From positions 496,001-560,000 of the forward strand of contig NZ_JACHJP010000002.1 of the NCBI RefSeq assembly GCF_014203715.1: a stretch of DNA of 64,000 nt, given 5' to 3'. The stretch comes from Streptosporangium saharense. GTDB lineage: Bacteria; Actinomycetota; Actinomycetes; Streptosporangiales; Streptosporangiaceae. The position numbers were made by a program, and so were the translations under genes. Under the pieces are notes generated by a model that had not been told where the DNA came from, ran no database searches, and saw only the letters and a list, made by a program, of their open reading frames with translations. Below are positions 46,192-56,132 of the stretch, one piece after another (within the stretch, counting starts at the first letter, position 1; each line of letters begins with the position of its first letter).

Positions 46192-49100
46192 CACCGCCCC
46201 CGTCCCTCGGTGAGGATCGCGAAGGCGACCGGTTCCACGGTGTCCCGCAGCGTCGTCACCAGCGTCGCGACCCGCAGGCCGCCGGAGGCCAGCACCGCCC
46301 AGGCGTCCCGCCGCTCCGAAGTCCAGGTGAGCGGCGCGCCCGGCGGCAGCCCCGCCTTGCGCAGGCACTCGGCGGCGGCCCACACGCGGGTCGCCGCGGC
46401 GTCGAGGCTGCCGCCCAGCTCCATCGCGACCAGTTCGGCGAGGCCGAAGTGCGAGCCGAGCAGGCCCCGCCAGTCCTCGACCGTCCTCTCCCGCACGGTC
46501 TCGACGTCGCAGCCGACGGTGCCGGTGGCCGCGACGCACAGGGTCAGCCCGGCGCCGTGGGAGGCCGAGATCGTCCTGCCCCCGTCCACCTCGGGCCGCC
46601 CGTCGGGGCGGTGGCGGACCTCGACCGGATGCCCGAGGGCCCGTCCCACGGCCACCGTGGTCGCCGCCCTGCGCTCGGCCGTACCCCTGGCCTGTTCCTG
46701 CGGGTCCTGTTCCCGCGGGTGGGGCGGGTCGGGTTCGACGACGACGGCGGCCCCGGTGCCGGTCAGGTCCTCGACCGCGCGCTCCAGGTAGGGGCCGAGC
46801 AGCGGCGCCACCCACGGCCCCCGCCCGTCGCCTTTCCGTACGGCCCGCAGCCGCAGCCCGTCCCAGCGTTCGAGGATCCGGCCTGTCCCGTCCCGCACGG
46901 CGATGTCGTAGACGTAGGTGTCGCCGTCGCGCAGCCGTTCGGTCGCGCAGTAGCGCAGCTCGCCCGCCTCCACCAGCGCGGCGCCGCCGGGCTGGACGCG
47001 TTCGATCCCCGAGGGCAGCAGCGTCGCGTCCGGCACGCAGACCTGGTTGCCGTGCATCAGCGCGTCGCGTACGCCGGGGTCGCCGAGCAGCAGCTCACCG
47101 GAGAGGAACCCGGCGAACCAGTCGGTGTTCGCGTCCGCCACGACGTCGGCGTCCACGTGTCTGGCCGCAGCCCTGCGGTAGCGGCGCAGCCGCTGGAAAC
47201 GGCCGCCCTGGAAGAGGACCTCGCCGTACAGGTCGGCCGCGGGGTCGAGCGGCACCAGGGGCAGGCCGTCGGCGACCTGGTCCGGAGGACCGTCCTGCGC
47301 GACCTCCCCGGCGAAGCGCAGCCGCGCCCTGAAGTGGTCGGCGTCGAAGCCGGTCTCCGCGCTGCGCACGGCCACCTCGACGGTGTCGTCCCCGGTGACG
47401 GCGGCGGCGACCCTGATCATCGTCGTGCCGTCCGGCGGCACCACGATGGGCCGCAGGAACTCGGCCTGTTCGATCGTCGGCGGCCTGTCCGGGACCGTGC
47501 CGAGGGTCGCCACGGCCACCTGGGTCATCGCCTCCATGCCGAAGACGGCGGGGAAGAGCAGGTTGCCGTCGAGGTGGTGGTCGGCGAGGTAGAGGTCGGT
47601 GCCCGCGTTCAGCTCGACCTCGACGACCAGCTCGACGCCGTGGTAGCGGATCAGCGGCCTGCCGACGAAGCGGGACAGCGGGAGCGGGGGCAGGTCGTGG
47701 CGGACGGTGCCGACGCCCTCGGTGCGCCCGCTGACCACCACGACGGTGGGCGCGTCGGGGTCGGTGACCAGCCTGCGCATGATCCGTACCCCCTGGTCGG
47801 GGGTGATGGGGGTGACGCCGTCGCGGGACAGGGTCTCGACGACGTCGAGCCGCTCCCCCATGCCGACGCCGGACCAGACCGACCACTCCATGCACAGGGC
47901 ACGGCAGCCGGGGTGGTCGCGGGCGATCTCCTCGGTGAGGTCGGCCAGCCACTCGTTCGCGGTGGCGTAGTGTCCCTCCCCGCGCAGCCCGGACCTGCCG
48001 ATGATGCTGCCGAACGTCACCAGCAGGCGCAGCGTTCCGGGATCGACCGCGCCGAGCACCGCCCGCAGGCCGTCTACCTTGGGGGCGAGGGTACGGCGGA
48101 AGGCCTCCATGTCCAGGCTGGTGATCGCGCCGGGCTCGTTGCGTCCGGCGCCGTGCAGCACGGCGGTGACCGGCCCGGTCTCCCTGGTCGCCTCCGTGAC
48201 CGCCGCGCGCAGCGCCACGGCGTCGGTGACGTCGGCCCTGGCGTACTTGACGGTCACCCCGGTGTCGGACATCCGTCGCAGGTTGGCGGCCAGTTCCTCG
48301 TCGTGCTCCGGGTCGGAGCGTCCCACGACGACGAGGGCGGCGCCGCTGTCCGAGGCCAGGGCGAGGGCGCACTCGGCGGTGATGCCCTTGCCGCCTCCGG
48401 TCACCAGGAGCACGTCCTGGCCGCCGAGCGGCTGGACGACCTGGGCGGGCCGTACCGGCATGGCGCGCAGGGTCGGCACCCGGCGCGTGCCCCGCTCGTC
48501 GTAGTGGGCCTCGGCGTAGCGTGTGGTCGCCGCGACCTCGCCGACGACCCAGCCGACGGCCCGCTCGGACACCGGCACGTGCGCGATGGTCGTGCGCAGG
48601 TGGGGTGCCTCAAGGAAGAGCGTCCTGGCCAGTCCGGCGGCGCCCCTGCCGTGCTGTACCAGGACGAACCGGGTTCCCGGCTCGCCCGCGAGGGCGGCCT
48701 GGGCGCCCAGCAGGGCCTGTTCGAGGTCCCGCTCCGCGCATCCGGGCGGCAGGCAGACCAGGACGCCTGAGCCGACGCCCGCGCTCTCCAGCTCCCGGCG
48801 CAGCGACTCGGCGAAGGGGTGCTCCCCCGCCGTGTGCAGCGTCCAGCGCCCGTTGTCCTCCCGCACGCGCGTGACGGGCAGCGGGATCTCGTCGAAGTCG
48901 ACGGAGAACGGCCTGGCCCAGGCGGCGGCCCCGGCGACCGTGGCCGGGGACGTTCCCCCGTCCTGTCCGGTCTCGGCGAGGGTGCCCAGGGCGTCGGCCA
49001 GCTCGCGCACGGTCGCCGTGGCGAAGTTGGTCGGCGCCTGCGCCGAGGACAGGCCCATCCGCCTGGCGGCGTGGTTGACGATCTGCCCGACCGTGATGGA

Positions 49101-51989
49101 GCTCAGGTGCAGGTCGTCGAGCAGGTGGCTGTCTGCCCGCACCATGTCCATGGGCAGTTCGGCGCGTTCGGCGGCCAGCCGCCGCAGCATGTCGAGGGCC
49201 GTCTCCCCCTCGCTCCTCTCCTGCGGCTGCGGAGTCTCCGGCTGGCTCGCGGGCCGTACGGCGGGGCTCAGCAGTACCTCGGGGGCCCGCTCGCAGGGGC
49301 TCTCGAAGAACGACAGCGGCGCGCCGACCCGCAGCGGCCTGACCAGCCTGCCGTGGAAGAGCGCCTCGTGCGCGACCGGGGCCCCGGCGACGTAGGCGGC
49401 GGCGACCACCCGCAGCAGTCCGGCCGACGACTCGTCGTCGGTGTCCAGCGCGACCGTGGGCACGTCGGTCACCGCGGCGGCCAGCCCGCTGAGCACCCGC
49501 CCGGGGCCGACCTCGACGAACAGGTCGATGTCCTTGGCCGCCAGTTCGACGGCCTGGGCGAACAGCACGGGGTCGGTGACCTGCCTGCCCAGCAGCGCCG
49601 GGATGTCGGTGTCCGGGGCGAGGGCCTCCCCGGTGACCGTCGAGACGACGCGCAGCCCGACCCGGTCGAACTCCTCCTCGGCCAGCCGTTCGCCCAGTGC
49701 CCGCGCGGCGGGCGCGACGAGGGGCGAGTGGAAGGCGTGCGACACCCGCAGGGGGGTCCACGGCAGTCCCTCGGCGAGGGCCCTGCGCCCGGCCTCCTTC
49801 ACGGCGTCGAGCGGCCCGGCCACGACGGTCTGCCTGGGGCCGTTGTATCCGGCGATCACCACGGGCAGGTCCCTGATCAGGGCGGTCACCGCGTCCGGGG
49901 AGGCGGCGACGCCCGCCATGGTTCCCGAGGCGCTGTGCTCGGACATGGCCCTGCCCCTGGCCGCGGCGACCCGCAGCAGGGTCTCCTCGTCCATGGCGCC
50001 CGCCCAGTGCAGCGCCGACAGCTCGCCCAGGCTGTGGCCGACGGCGACACCGGCCTCGACGCCGAGGGCGGCCAGGGCGCGCAGTCCCGCGACGGAGCCG
50101 GTGACGATGCGCGGCTGGGCGACCTCGGTCGCGACCATGTCGCCGCCGGTCGGCAGGTCCGCCCTGAGGTAGACCTCCTCGACCTCGGTGAAGCGTCTGC
50201 GCAAGGCGCCTCCGCTGGTGCCGCGCCCCGAGCCCTGCCCGGGGAAGAGGTAGCCGATCCTGCCCGGCCCGTTCACGCGGCCGAGGAAGCCCCTGCCGTC
50301 GGCGGAGAACAGCGGGATCTCCTCCGCGTCGAGGGCGGCGAGCACGCGGCGCAGCCTGCGCTCGGCGTCCTCCGGCGAGGAGACGACGACCGCCGCCCGG
50401 TACGGCAGGCCGCGCAGCTCGCGCTGCAGGGTGGCGGCCAGGTCGCCGAGCTCGGCGTAGGACAGGGCGGGCACGAAGTCCGCCAGCCCGGCCAGGCGTT
50501 CGCGCAGCTCGGGGGCCGTGGCGCCGTCGAGCATCAGCAGTTCGGCGTCCTGGACGGAGGAGGCGAGCGCCTTGGTCCTGCCGTCGAGTCCGGCCCTTCT
50601 GCGCGGGCCCGGCTTCTCCAGCACCACGTGGGTGTTGATGCCGCCGAAGCCCATGGCGGTCACGCCCGCGCGCACCGGCGCCCCGCCGGGCCACGCCTCC
50701 GCCTTGCGCAGCACGCGCAGCCTGGCCGTCTCCTCCGTCAGCACCGGGTGCGGCTCGACGCAGCCCGTGGTCGGCGGCAGCACCTGGTGGTGCACCGCCA
50801 GCGTGGCCTTGATGAGCCCGGCGACCCCGGCCGCCGCCTTGGTGTGCCCGATCATCCCCTTGATGGAGCTGATCGCGGCCAGCGGCCCCCGCGCGTCGGA
50901 CAGGGCCTGGGACAGGGCCGTGAGTTCGGTCCTGTCGCCAACCTCGGTGCCGGTGCCGTGGCCCTCGAACATGGCGACGGTCTCGATGCCGAAGCCCGCC
51001 CGTTCGTAGGCGCGGCGCAGCGCCAGCCGGTATCCACTGACCTCGGGCCTGGTGATGCCGCCCCTGCCGTCGGAGGAGACGCCCCACCCGGCGACTGTCG
51101 CGTAGATCCGCCGCCCGGCCTCCACGGCGTCCTGTTCGCGCATCAGCACGACCATCCCGCAGCCCTCGCCCGGCCAGAAGCCGTTCGACCCCCGGTCGTA
51201 GAGCCGCATCTCCCCCCTGGCCAGGGCGCCGGTCTTGGCGAAGCCCACGATCTCGAAGGGGTCGATGGACAGGTCCACCCCGCCCGCGACGGCCACGTCG
51301 AGATCGCCGTCCGCCAGCGCCCTGGCCGCAGTCACCACCGACAGCAGCGAGGAGGAGCAGGCGCCGTCCACGGTGTAACCGCCGCCCTTGAGGTCGAAGT
51401 GGTTGCAGATGCGCCCGGCGATCGTGTTGGAGAGCCCACCGGCGAGGGTGTCCTCGTCGGGGACCGGGAAGGGGCTCTTGTAGGCGGCCTCCAGGTCGTC
51501 GAGGAAGCCGGTCAGTTGCTCGTCGTCCCAGTCGCGTTCCTTGAGCGCGGCCGCGACGGTGCGCCGGACGTACGGCCAGCGCAGCCGCATGAGGTTAGCC
51601 CTGGCGAACTCCCCGGTGAGGGTGTTGCCGACGATGACGCCGGTGCGCTCCCTCGCCAGTCCGTCCGCGCCGGGGAAGCCCGCGTCGGCCAGGGCCAGGG
51701 CGGCCGTGTCGAGCGCCAGCCAGTGGGTGAGGTCGGTCGAGCGGTAGGTGCTTCCGGCGATCTTGTAGCCGATCCGGTCGAAGGCGTAGCCCTCGATGAC
51801 GGCCGCGTTGCGCGCGTAGAAGCGGTCGGGGGTCGCCGGGTCGGCGTCCCAGTAGTCCTCAAGCCGCATGCGCACGTCGGGCAACCTGCGGAAGGCCCGC
51901 CGTCCCGCCAGGACGTTCTCCCACAGCTCTCGCGGCGACGCGGCGTCGGGGTAGCGGCACGCCATGCCGACGATCGCGATCCTGCTCAT
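46191..51989 (-). CDS. Iterative enediyne polyketide synthase PKSE
   Basis: 1932 residues, the standard size for the single-module enediyne PKS. KS (about 1-460): Cys211 in DGACSSS, His344 in EGHGTGT, His382 in GHTKAA. AT (about 575-890): Ser653 in GHSLGE. ACP (about 930-1005): phosphopantetheine Ser964 in LHLSSI. KR (about 1180-1440): VTGGGKGIT and Tyr1341. DH (about 1450-1715): His1471 in HHLDGNLLFP. C-terminal PPTase (about 1725-1932): GCDVE at 1827 and WAAAECLRK, so it activates its own ACP. It builds the linear polyene precursor of the warhead. The ATG overlaps the E5 stop. Confidence 0.97.
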   Translation of the reverse strand: MSRIAIVGMACRYPDAASPRELWENVLAGRRAFRRLPDVRMRLEDYWDADPATPDRFYARNAAVIEGYAFDRIGYKIAGSTYRSTDLTHWLALDTAALALADAGFPGADGLARERTGVIVGNTLTGEFARANLMRLRWPYVRRTVAAALKERDWDDEQLTGFLDDLEAAYKSPFPVPDEDTLAGGLSNTIAGRICNHFDLKGGGYTVDGACSSSLLSVVTAARALADGDLDVAVAGGVDLSIDPFEIVGFAKTGALARGEMRLYDRGSNGFWPGEGCGMVVLMREQDAVEAGRRIYATVAGWGVSSDGRGGITRPEVSGYRLALRRAYERAGFGIETVAMFEGHGTGTEVGDRTELTALSQALSDARGPLAAISSIKGMIGHTKAAAGVAGLIKATLAVHHQVLPPTTGCVEPHPVLTEETARLRVLRKAEAWPGGAPVRAGVTAMGFGGINTHVVLEKPGPRRRAGLDGRTKALASSVQDAELLMLDGATAPELRERLAGLADFVPALSYAELGDLAATLQRELRGLPYRAAVVVSSPEDAERRLRRVLAALDAEEIPLFSADGRGFLGRVNGPGRIGYLFPGQGSGRGTSGGALRRRFTEVEEVYLRADLPTGGDMVATEVAQPRIVTGSVAGLRALAALGVEAGVAVGHSLGELSALHWAGAMDEETLLRVAAARGRAMSEHSASGTMAGVAASPDAVTALIRDLPVVIAGYNGPRQTVVAGPLDAVKEAGRRALAEGLPWTPLRVSHAFHSPLVAPAARALGERLAEEEFDRVGLRVVSTVTGEALAPDTDIPALLGRQVTDPVLFAQAVELAAKDIDLFVEVGPGRVLSGLAAAVTDVPTVALDTDDESSAGLLRVVAAAYVAGAPVAHEALFHGRLVRPLRVGAPLSFFESPCERAPEVLLSPAVRPASQPETPQPQERSEGETALDMLRRLAAERAELPMDMVRADSHLLDDLHLSSITVGQIVNHAARRMGLSSAQAPTNFATATVRELADALGTLAETGQDGGTSPATVAGAAAWARPFSVDFDEIPLPVTRVREDNGRWTLHTAGEHPFAESLRRELESAGVGSGVLVCLPPGCAERDLEQALLGAQAALAGEPGTRFVLVQHGRGAAGLARTLFLEAPHLRTTIAHVPVSERAVGWVVGEVAATTRYAEAHYDERGTRRVPTLRAMPVRPAQVVQPLGGQDVLLVTGGGKGITAECALALASDSGAALVVVGRSDPEHDEELAANLRRMSDTGVTVKYARADVTDAVALRAAVTEATRETGPVTAVLHGAGRNEPGAITSLDMEAFRRTLAPKVDGLRAVLGAVDPGTLRLLVTFGSIIGRSGLRGEGHYATANEWLADLTEEIARDHPGCRALCMEWSVWSGVGMGERLDVVETLSRDGVTPITPDQGVRIMRRLVTDPDAPTVVVVSGRTEGVGTVRHDLPPLPLSRFVGRPLIRYHGVELVVEVELNAGTDLYLADHHLDGNLLFPAVFGMEAMTQVAVATLGTVPDRPPTIEQAEFLRPIVVPPDGTTMIRVAAAVTGDDTVEVAVRSAETGFDADHFRARLRFAGEVAQDGPPDQVADGLPLVPLDPAADLYGEVLFQGGRFQRLRRYRRAAARHVDADVVADANTDWFAGFLSGELLLGDPGVRDALMHGNQVCVPDATLLPSGIERVQPGGAALVEAGELRYCATERLRDGDTYVYDIAVRDGTGRILERWDGLRLRAVRKGDGRGPWVAPLLGPYLERAVEDLTGTGAAVVVEPDPPHPREQDPQEQARGTAERRAATTVAVGRALGHPVEVRHRPDGRPEVDGGRTISASHGAGLTLCVAATGTVGCDVETVRERTVEDWRGLLGSHFGLAELVAMELGGSLDAAATRVWAAAECLRKAGLPPGAPLTWTSERRDAWAVLASGGLRVATLVTTLRDTVEPVAFAILTEGRGR

Positions 51990-52960
51990 ACCGAGGCGAC
52001 CTCCTTGCCGGTACTCGCCAGGCCGTCCTGGGCGCGGGCGGTGAGGCGCGCCATGGTCTCGCGCTGCTGGCGCCCCTTGTCCACGAAGTGCAGCGACCAC
52101 AGGAAGACACCGCGGACGAGGCAGACGGTCGCGGTGGCGAAGAAGATGCCGTAGGGGATGTGCACGGCCGTGTAGAAGCCGTACGTCAGGGCGACGCCGC
52201 CACCGAAGACCATCTGCGCCGCGGGTTTCGACGGGCTCGTCCCCGGGTCGGTGACCATGTAGTTGGTGAAGAGGATGAAGGCGACGCCGGTCATCGTGCC
52301 CAGCGCCCCGGAGATCGAGGTGCCGAAGAACAGGCCACGCAGGACGGACTGCAGGGCGAAGCCGCCCACCCAGGCGGCGATCAGCGGCATCCGCCCGGTG
52401 AGCTTGCCGTTGATCATGCTGCCGCCGAGGATGATGATCCCGGGGATGAGCCAGTCGATCCAGGTGTCCACGTTCTCGGTGAAGTGGTACGGCGGGGCGA
52501 TGCTGGCCCAGGGCAGGATCAGCAGGATGACGGCGATGCCGAAGTTCGACGGGTTCATGAAGTGCCGCAGCTTGCCGCGCACCGGAGCCCGCAGCACCCA
52601 CTTGGTGCCGACCGCGACGACCACCCCGAACATCATCACCAGGACCTGGTCGTTGACGTAGATCAGCATGTTCATGGCCAGGCTGGTGATGTGCGCGGGG
52701 TAGAGGAACTCCACCAGGCCGCGCATGCCGTTGCCCGTGTAGCGCGGCGCGCGTCCCTCGACCCTGGCCGCGACGAACTCCAGCGCGATCTCCACGGCGT
52801 AGCCGGTCGCCAGGGCGATGAAGGGCCACAGCCACGGCTGCTCGAACCCCAGGAGGATGTACCCGACGGTGTTGAAGACCGTGATGGATATCGCGAAGTT
52901 GCGCAGTGCGATGGTGACCTTGGGATCGTGGCGTGGGGGATTCTGTGTCTTGTCAGACAT
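51986..52960 (-). CDS. Enediyne biosynthesis membrane protein E5 (UnbU-like)
   Basis: 324 residues with about eight membrane helices and a conserved loop NPSNFGIAVILLILPW, similar to RnfD/NqrB-like membrane folds. It matches the UnbU/E5 family that always accompanies PKSE. Its exact role is not established in the literature I know. It sits between E4 (5-bp gap) and PKSE (ATGA overlap). Confidence 0.92.
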   Translation of the reverse strand: MSDKTQNPPRHDPKVTIALRNFAISITVFNTVGYILLGFEQPWLWPFIALATGYAVEIALEFVAARVEGRAPRYTGNGMRGLVEFLYPAHITSLAMNMLIYVNDQVLVMMFGVVVAVGTKWVLRAPVRGKLRHFMNPSNFGIAVILLILPWASIAPPYHFTENVDTWIDWLIPGIIILGGSMINGKLTGRMPLIAAWVGGFALQSVLRGLFFGTSISGALGTMTGVAFILFTNYMVTDPGTSPSKPAAQMVFGGGVALTYGFYTAVHIPYGIFFATATVCLVRGVFLWSLHFVDKGRQQRETMARLTARAQDGLASTGKEVASV

Positions 52961-52965
52961 CTCGG

Positions 52966-54933
52966 TCACTTCTCCTTGGCCTGGCTGCCGAGTTCGAGGC
53001 AGTGCCTGCCCGGCGTCAGCTGAAGGTCCTGTTCGTGTACCTGTCCGGCCCGGTCGCGCCAGCGCAGGTTGACCCGCACGGGACCGGTGACGTTCCTGCC
53101 GAGCCCGAGGTGCACCTCGCTGCTGCGCTTGCCGGAGTGTCCGCTGCCGCCGTCCACCCTGCCGAGGATCGTGCGCCCGTCCGGTGTCGTCACCGTGACC
53201 TGAGCGCCGGTCGCCGGTGAGCCGGGGGCGGGCAGCGCGCCGGGGACCGGCGTGTCCGCGTGGGTCAGCTGCAGTTCGAGGAAGGCCCCGGGTGAGGGGC
53301 TCTGGTTGTGGTAGAAAACGGGCTCTCCCCACTGCCTGGCGACCGCGAAGTCGAGCCTGCCGTCGCCGTCGGCGTCGCCGGTGGCCACGCCCCGCGTCGG
53401 CACCGGGATGGCCAGCCCAAGTTCCTTGGCCACGTCGACGTAGGTGCCGTCGGGGCACTTGACGAAGAAGTGCAGCGTCTGGGTCCCCGCGACGTCGTCG
53501 CCCGCGCGCACGTTCGGCCACCAGTAGGGGTTCTGCAGTAGCTGGTCGTTGGCCGTCGCCAGCTCCTGAAGCTGCGGCCAGCGGTCGACCTCGCCCTTCA
53601 CGAACCCGGTGGCCTGGACGATGCTGAGGTCGCCGCCGTTGTCGAAGTCGTCGATCTTGACGTCCCAGCCCCAGCCCGACCAGGCGGTGCGCGCCTGGGC
53701 GCTGCGGTCGGTCCACGGCGCCTCGCCCTCGCGGAGCCTCTCGCGCAGGGCGGCCTTGTCGCCGGAGGAGGACACGAACTGGAAGTTGCTCTCCTCGATG
53801 CCGAAGGAGGTGGTGATGTTGCTGACGAACATGTCGTAGACGCCGTCACCGTTGAGGTCGCCGAAGTCCAGGCCCATGCCCTTGAAGGAGTCGTGGCCGA
53901 TCGTCTTCGACTTGGGGATCAGCGGCGTGCGCACGCCCTCGACGAGCGAGAGCCTGATGTGGCCGGGCGTCGAGCGGTTGTAGAACATCCGGTCGGGGCC
54001 GAAGTCGTTGGCGAGATACAGCTCGGGAAGCTGGTCTCCGTCGAGGTCGGTCGCCGCGGCGGCCAGCTCCCAGCCCTTGGAGGCCGTCTCGGGCAGCACG
54101 TCGTCGAGGCACTGGTAGGTGACCGAGGGGCTGGCTCCCTTGACCGAGCCGGTCCAGCGGAAGAAGTAGTCGTCCCCGCCGTTGTGCGCGTTGGACATCG
54201 AGTGGTTCATGTGCACGACGCCGGTGCTCTTGGGGTCGAGAACCGCGCTGTGCGGGAAGTAGTTGCCGATGAAGATGTCGTCGTGGCCGTCGCCGTCGAA
54301 GTCCGCGACGGTCGCGGCGTTGGTGTTCCACTGCGGGCCGGTGTAGCGGCCGTTGGTGGAGTTGGAGCCGGGCACCAGCTCGACCGGCCGGTAGGCGTCG
54401 GGGCCGAGTTTGGCCGCCCCCGGCTTGGCGAGGTAGAGGATCGGCGTGCGGCCCCACATGTAGACGAGCAGGTCGAGACGGCCGTCCTCGTTGAAGTCGC
54501 CGGGGACGCAGCCCATGGGGGCGATGTTGTCGTTCATGGGGAGCGTGCCGGGGTTCAGCGCGAAGGGCGCGTACCTTCCGGGCTTGCCGCCGGGGACGGG
54601 GGTGACCACGGTCTGGTCGATGCGCGTGTCGACCAGGCACAGGTCGTTGGCCAGGCCGTCGCCGTCGAGGTCGTTCATCGCGATGGCCGCCCCGACCGAG
54701 GAGATCCACGCGTCGATGTGCGTGTAGTCGGGGTGGACCCTGCGGATCTCCTGCTGGCGGAAGCCGCCCGGCAGGGCGACGGACATCGGCGCGAAGGAGT
54801 ACCTGCTCGCCATACCGGCCGTGTCTGCGGCCGAGGGCGTGGGGATGCGGGCCACCATGAATGCGCTCACGATCAGCACGAGCGCGAGGACTCCGGGGAG
54901 CTGCCTGCGCAGCCAGCCCGCTGTCGCGGTCAC
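52966..54933 (-). CDS. Enediyne biosynthesis protein E4 (UnbV-like, FG-GAP/ASPIC)
   Basis: 655 residues with an N-terminal signal or anchor segment (about 8-28) and many FG-GAP-like Asp-rich repeats (NDLDGDGLAND, GDFNEDGRLD, ADFDGDGHDD, TDLDGDQLPE, GDLNGDGVYD, GDADGDGRLD) that should form a calcium-binding beta propeller. The C-terminal ASPIC/UnbV domain (about 575-650) contains HLGLGRN. The family is a constant member of enediyne cassettes, but its biochemical function is unknown. GTG start with GGGAGG upstream. Confidence 0.93.
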   Translation of the reverse strand: MTATAGWLRRQLPGVLALVLIVSAFMVARIPTPSAADTAGMASRYSFAPMSVALPGGFRQQEIRRVHPDYTHIDAWISSVGAAIAMNDLDGDGLANDLCLVDTRIDQTVVTPVPGGKPGRYAPFALNPGTLPMNDNIAPMGCVPGDFNEDGRLDLLVYMWGRTPILYLAKPGAAKLGPDAYRPVELVPGSNSTNGRYTGPQWNTNAATVADFDGDGHDDIFIGNYFPHSAVLDPKSTGVVHMNHSMSNAHNGGDDYFFRWTGSVKGASPSVTYQCLDDVLPETASKGWELAAAATDLDGDQLPELYLANDFGPDRMFYNRSTPGHIRLSLVEGVRTPLIPKSKTIGHDSFKGMGLDFGDLNGDGVYDMFVSNITTSFGIEESNFQFVSSSGDKAALRERLREGEAPWTDRSAQARTAWSGWGWDVKIDDFDNGGDLSIVQATGFVKGEVDRWPQLQELATANDQLLQNPYWWPNVRAGDDVAGTQTLHFFVKCPDGTYVDVAKELGLAIPVPTRGVATGDADGDGRLDFAVARQWGEPVFYHNQSPSPGAFLELQLTHADTPVPGALPAPGSPATGAQVTVTTPDGRTILGRVDGGSGHSGKRSSEVHLGLGRNVTGPVRVNLRWRDRAGQVHEQDLQLTPGRHCLELGSQAKEK

Positions 54934-54936
54934 GTC

Positions 54937-55911
54937 CTAACACCTCCCAAGGGATGCGAACTCGTCGGCGATGCGCCGCCGCCACACCTCGTAGGCGGGC
55001 ATCTCGCCCTGGACGGGCCCGTCGGGACGGGCCTTCTCACTGATCCGCGCCGCCTGTTCCGGGGTCATGTCGCAGAAGACCCGGGTGGCCAGGAGCGTGT
55101 GCGGCACCACGAGACCGGCACGCTGCCTGGCCTCGGCCGCGAACGCGCTGCCCTGGGCGATCCACGGGCGGTGCTCGCCCGCGCGCTCCCAGAAGGTCAG
55201 CAGTTCCTCCTCCTCGGCACCGCCGGCGTAGCTGGCGGCCAGCCCGGCACCGGCGTACAGGTCGGCCCTGCGCTCGGGGGAGAACCCGTCGATCATCGTG
55301 GCGACGAGCCCCGCGTCGGCCCCGCCGACGAACCACATGGCCCGCCCGATGCCCTGGTCGATGGCGTGCCCGGCGTACCAGCCGAAGCGGTCGGCCTTCC
55401 AGGGGAAGGCGGGGTCGCGGTGGTGGGCGTGGACGTAGCGGCCGGTGTGGAAGTAGGCCTGGTGGAAGCCGTACCCGTCGAGGACGAGCCAGCGCAGCAG
55501 CGGGTCGTAGGCCGAGACGTCCGGCCACAGGAAGCGCGGCAGCCTGGCCATGGCCCAGCCGATCCCGACGTAGACCATGTAGAGGTGGTCGTCGCCGCGC
55601 CCGGCGAGGAAGTCACCGATCCTCCTGCCCCGGGTGAACGGCAGGGCGTCCAGTACGGCGAAGCCCATGCCCGCGCCCTCGTAGGCGAAGCCGCGGAAGC
55701 GGGTGGGGATCGTCTCCAGCCGCTGTTCCGCCTCGCGGGCCGTACGTGACTCGGCCGCGAAGGCGTAGCCGGTGAGAAACGATTCACCAATCGTTTCCAG
55801 CAATTCTCTCGCCTCTGGACTTTTCTCATTGAAACCGCGCGTCCCGAGTTTCGTGGCCGAGACGCTCGGGGTCAGAATTCGGCGCCTCAGCGCCCTCAAC
55901 GCATTGGCCAC
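54937..55911 (-). CDS. Enediyne biosynthesis protein E3 (DUF1702)
   Basis: About 324 residues of the DUF1702 family, with RRRILTPSVSATKLGTRGF, a conserved FAYEGAGMGFAVLDALP segment, YVGIGWAMARLP and DGYGFHQAYFHTGRY. DUF1702 proteins are found in enediyne cassettes; their function is unknown. The start is uncertain: GTG at 55911 has GAGG at a good distance, while GTG at 55923 and TTG at 55971 are alternatives. An unusual perfect palindrome lies inside the gene at 55776-55797. It is the first of the tightly packed core genes. Confidence 0.92.
   Translation of the reverse strand: MANALRALRRRILTPSVSATKLGTRGFNEKSPEARELLETIGESFLTGYAFAAESRTAREAEQRLETIPTRFRGFAYEGAGMGFAVLDALPFTRGRRIGDFLAGRGDDHLYMVYVGIGWAMARLPRFLWPDVSAYDPLLRWLVLDGYGFHQAYFHTGRYVHAHHRDPAFPWKADRFGWYAGHAIDQGIGRAMWFVGGADAGLVATMIDGFSPERRADLYAGAGLAASYAGGAEEEELLTFWERAGEHRPWIAQGSAFAAEARQRAGLVVPHTLLATRVFCDMTPEQAARISEKARPDGPVQGEMPAYEVWRRRIADEFASLGRC
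55776..55797. promoter_or_regulatory. Perfect 9-4-9 palindrome inside E3
   Basis: GAAACGATT-CACC-AATCGTTTC lies in an AT-rich stretch (about 55775-55840) inside the otherwise GC-rich coding region of E3. It could be a regulator binding site just downstream of the operon promoter or an mRNA hairpin. No function is known. Confidence 0.45.
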
Positions 55912-56132
55912 TTGTCGCCTCACGCCCCTTATTTCCGGATGGATTCGACTTCTAGGGCTATCTTCCGACAAATCTACACAGGCGCCTTGACCGACTGTCT
56001 ACTTCAAACGTGCTCACGGAAACACAAAGGAAACCTTCCAGTAATCGGGCGCATGATTGTGAAACCCCGGTTCCCCGCGTCACCAATTCACAGAAAGGCC
56101 GCAACGGTTGAGCGGAAATGCGGCGTCCGCGA

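Noticed and set aside
46191-52835. PKSE extended upstream to a 2214-codon frame
   Set aside because: The first part overlaps the E5 membrane gene in another frame and lacks domain similarity; the KS domain starts normally at the ATG at 51989.
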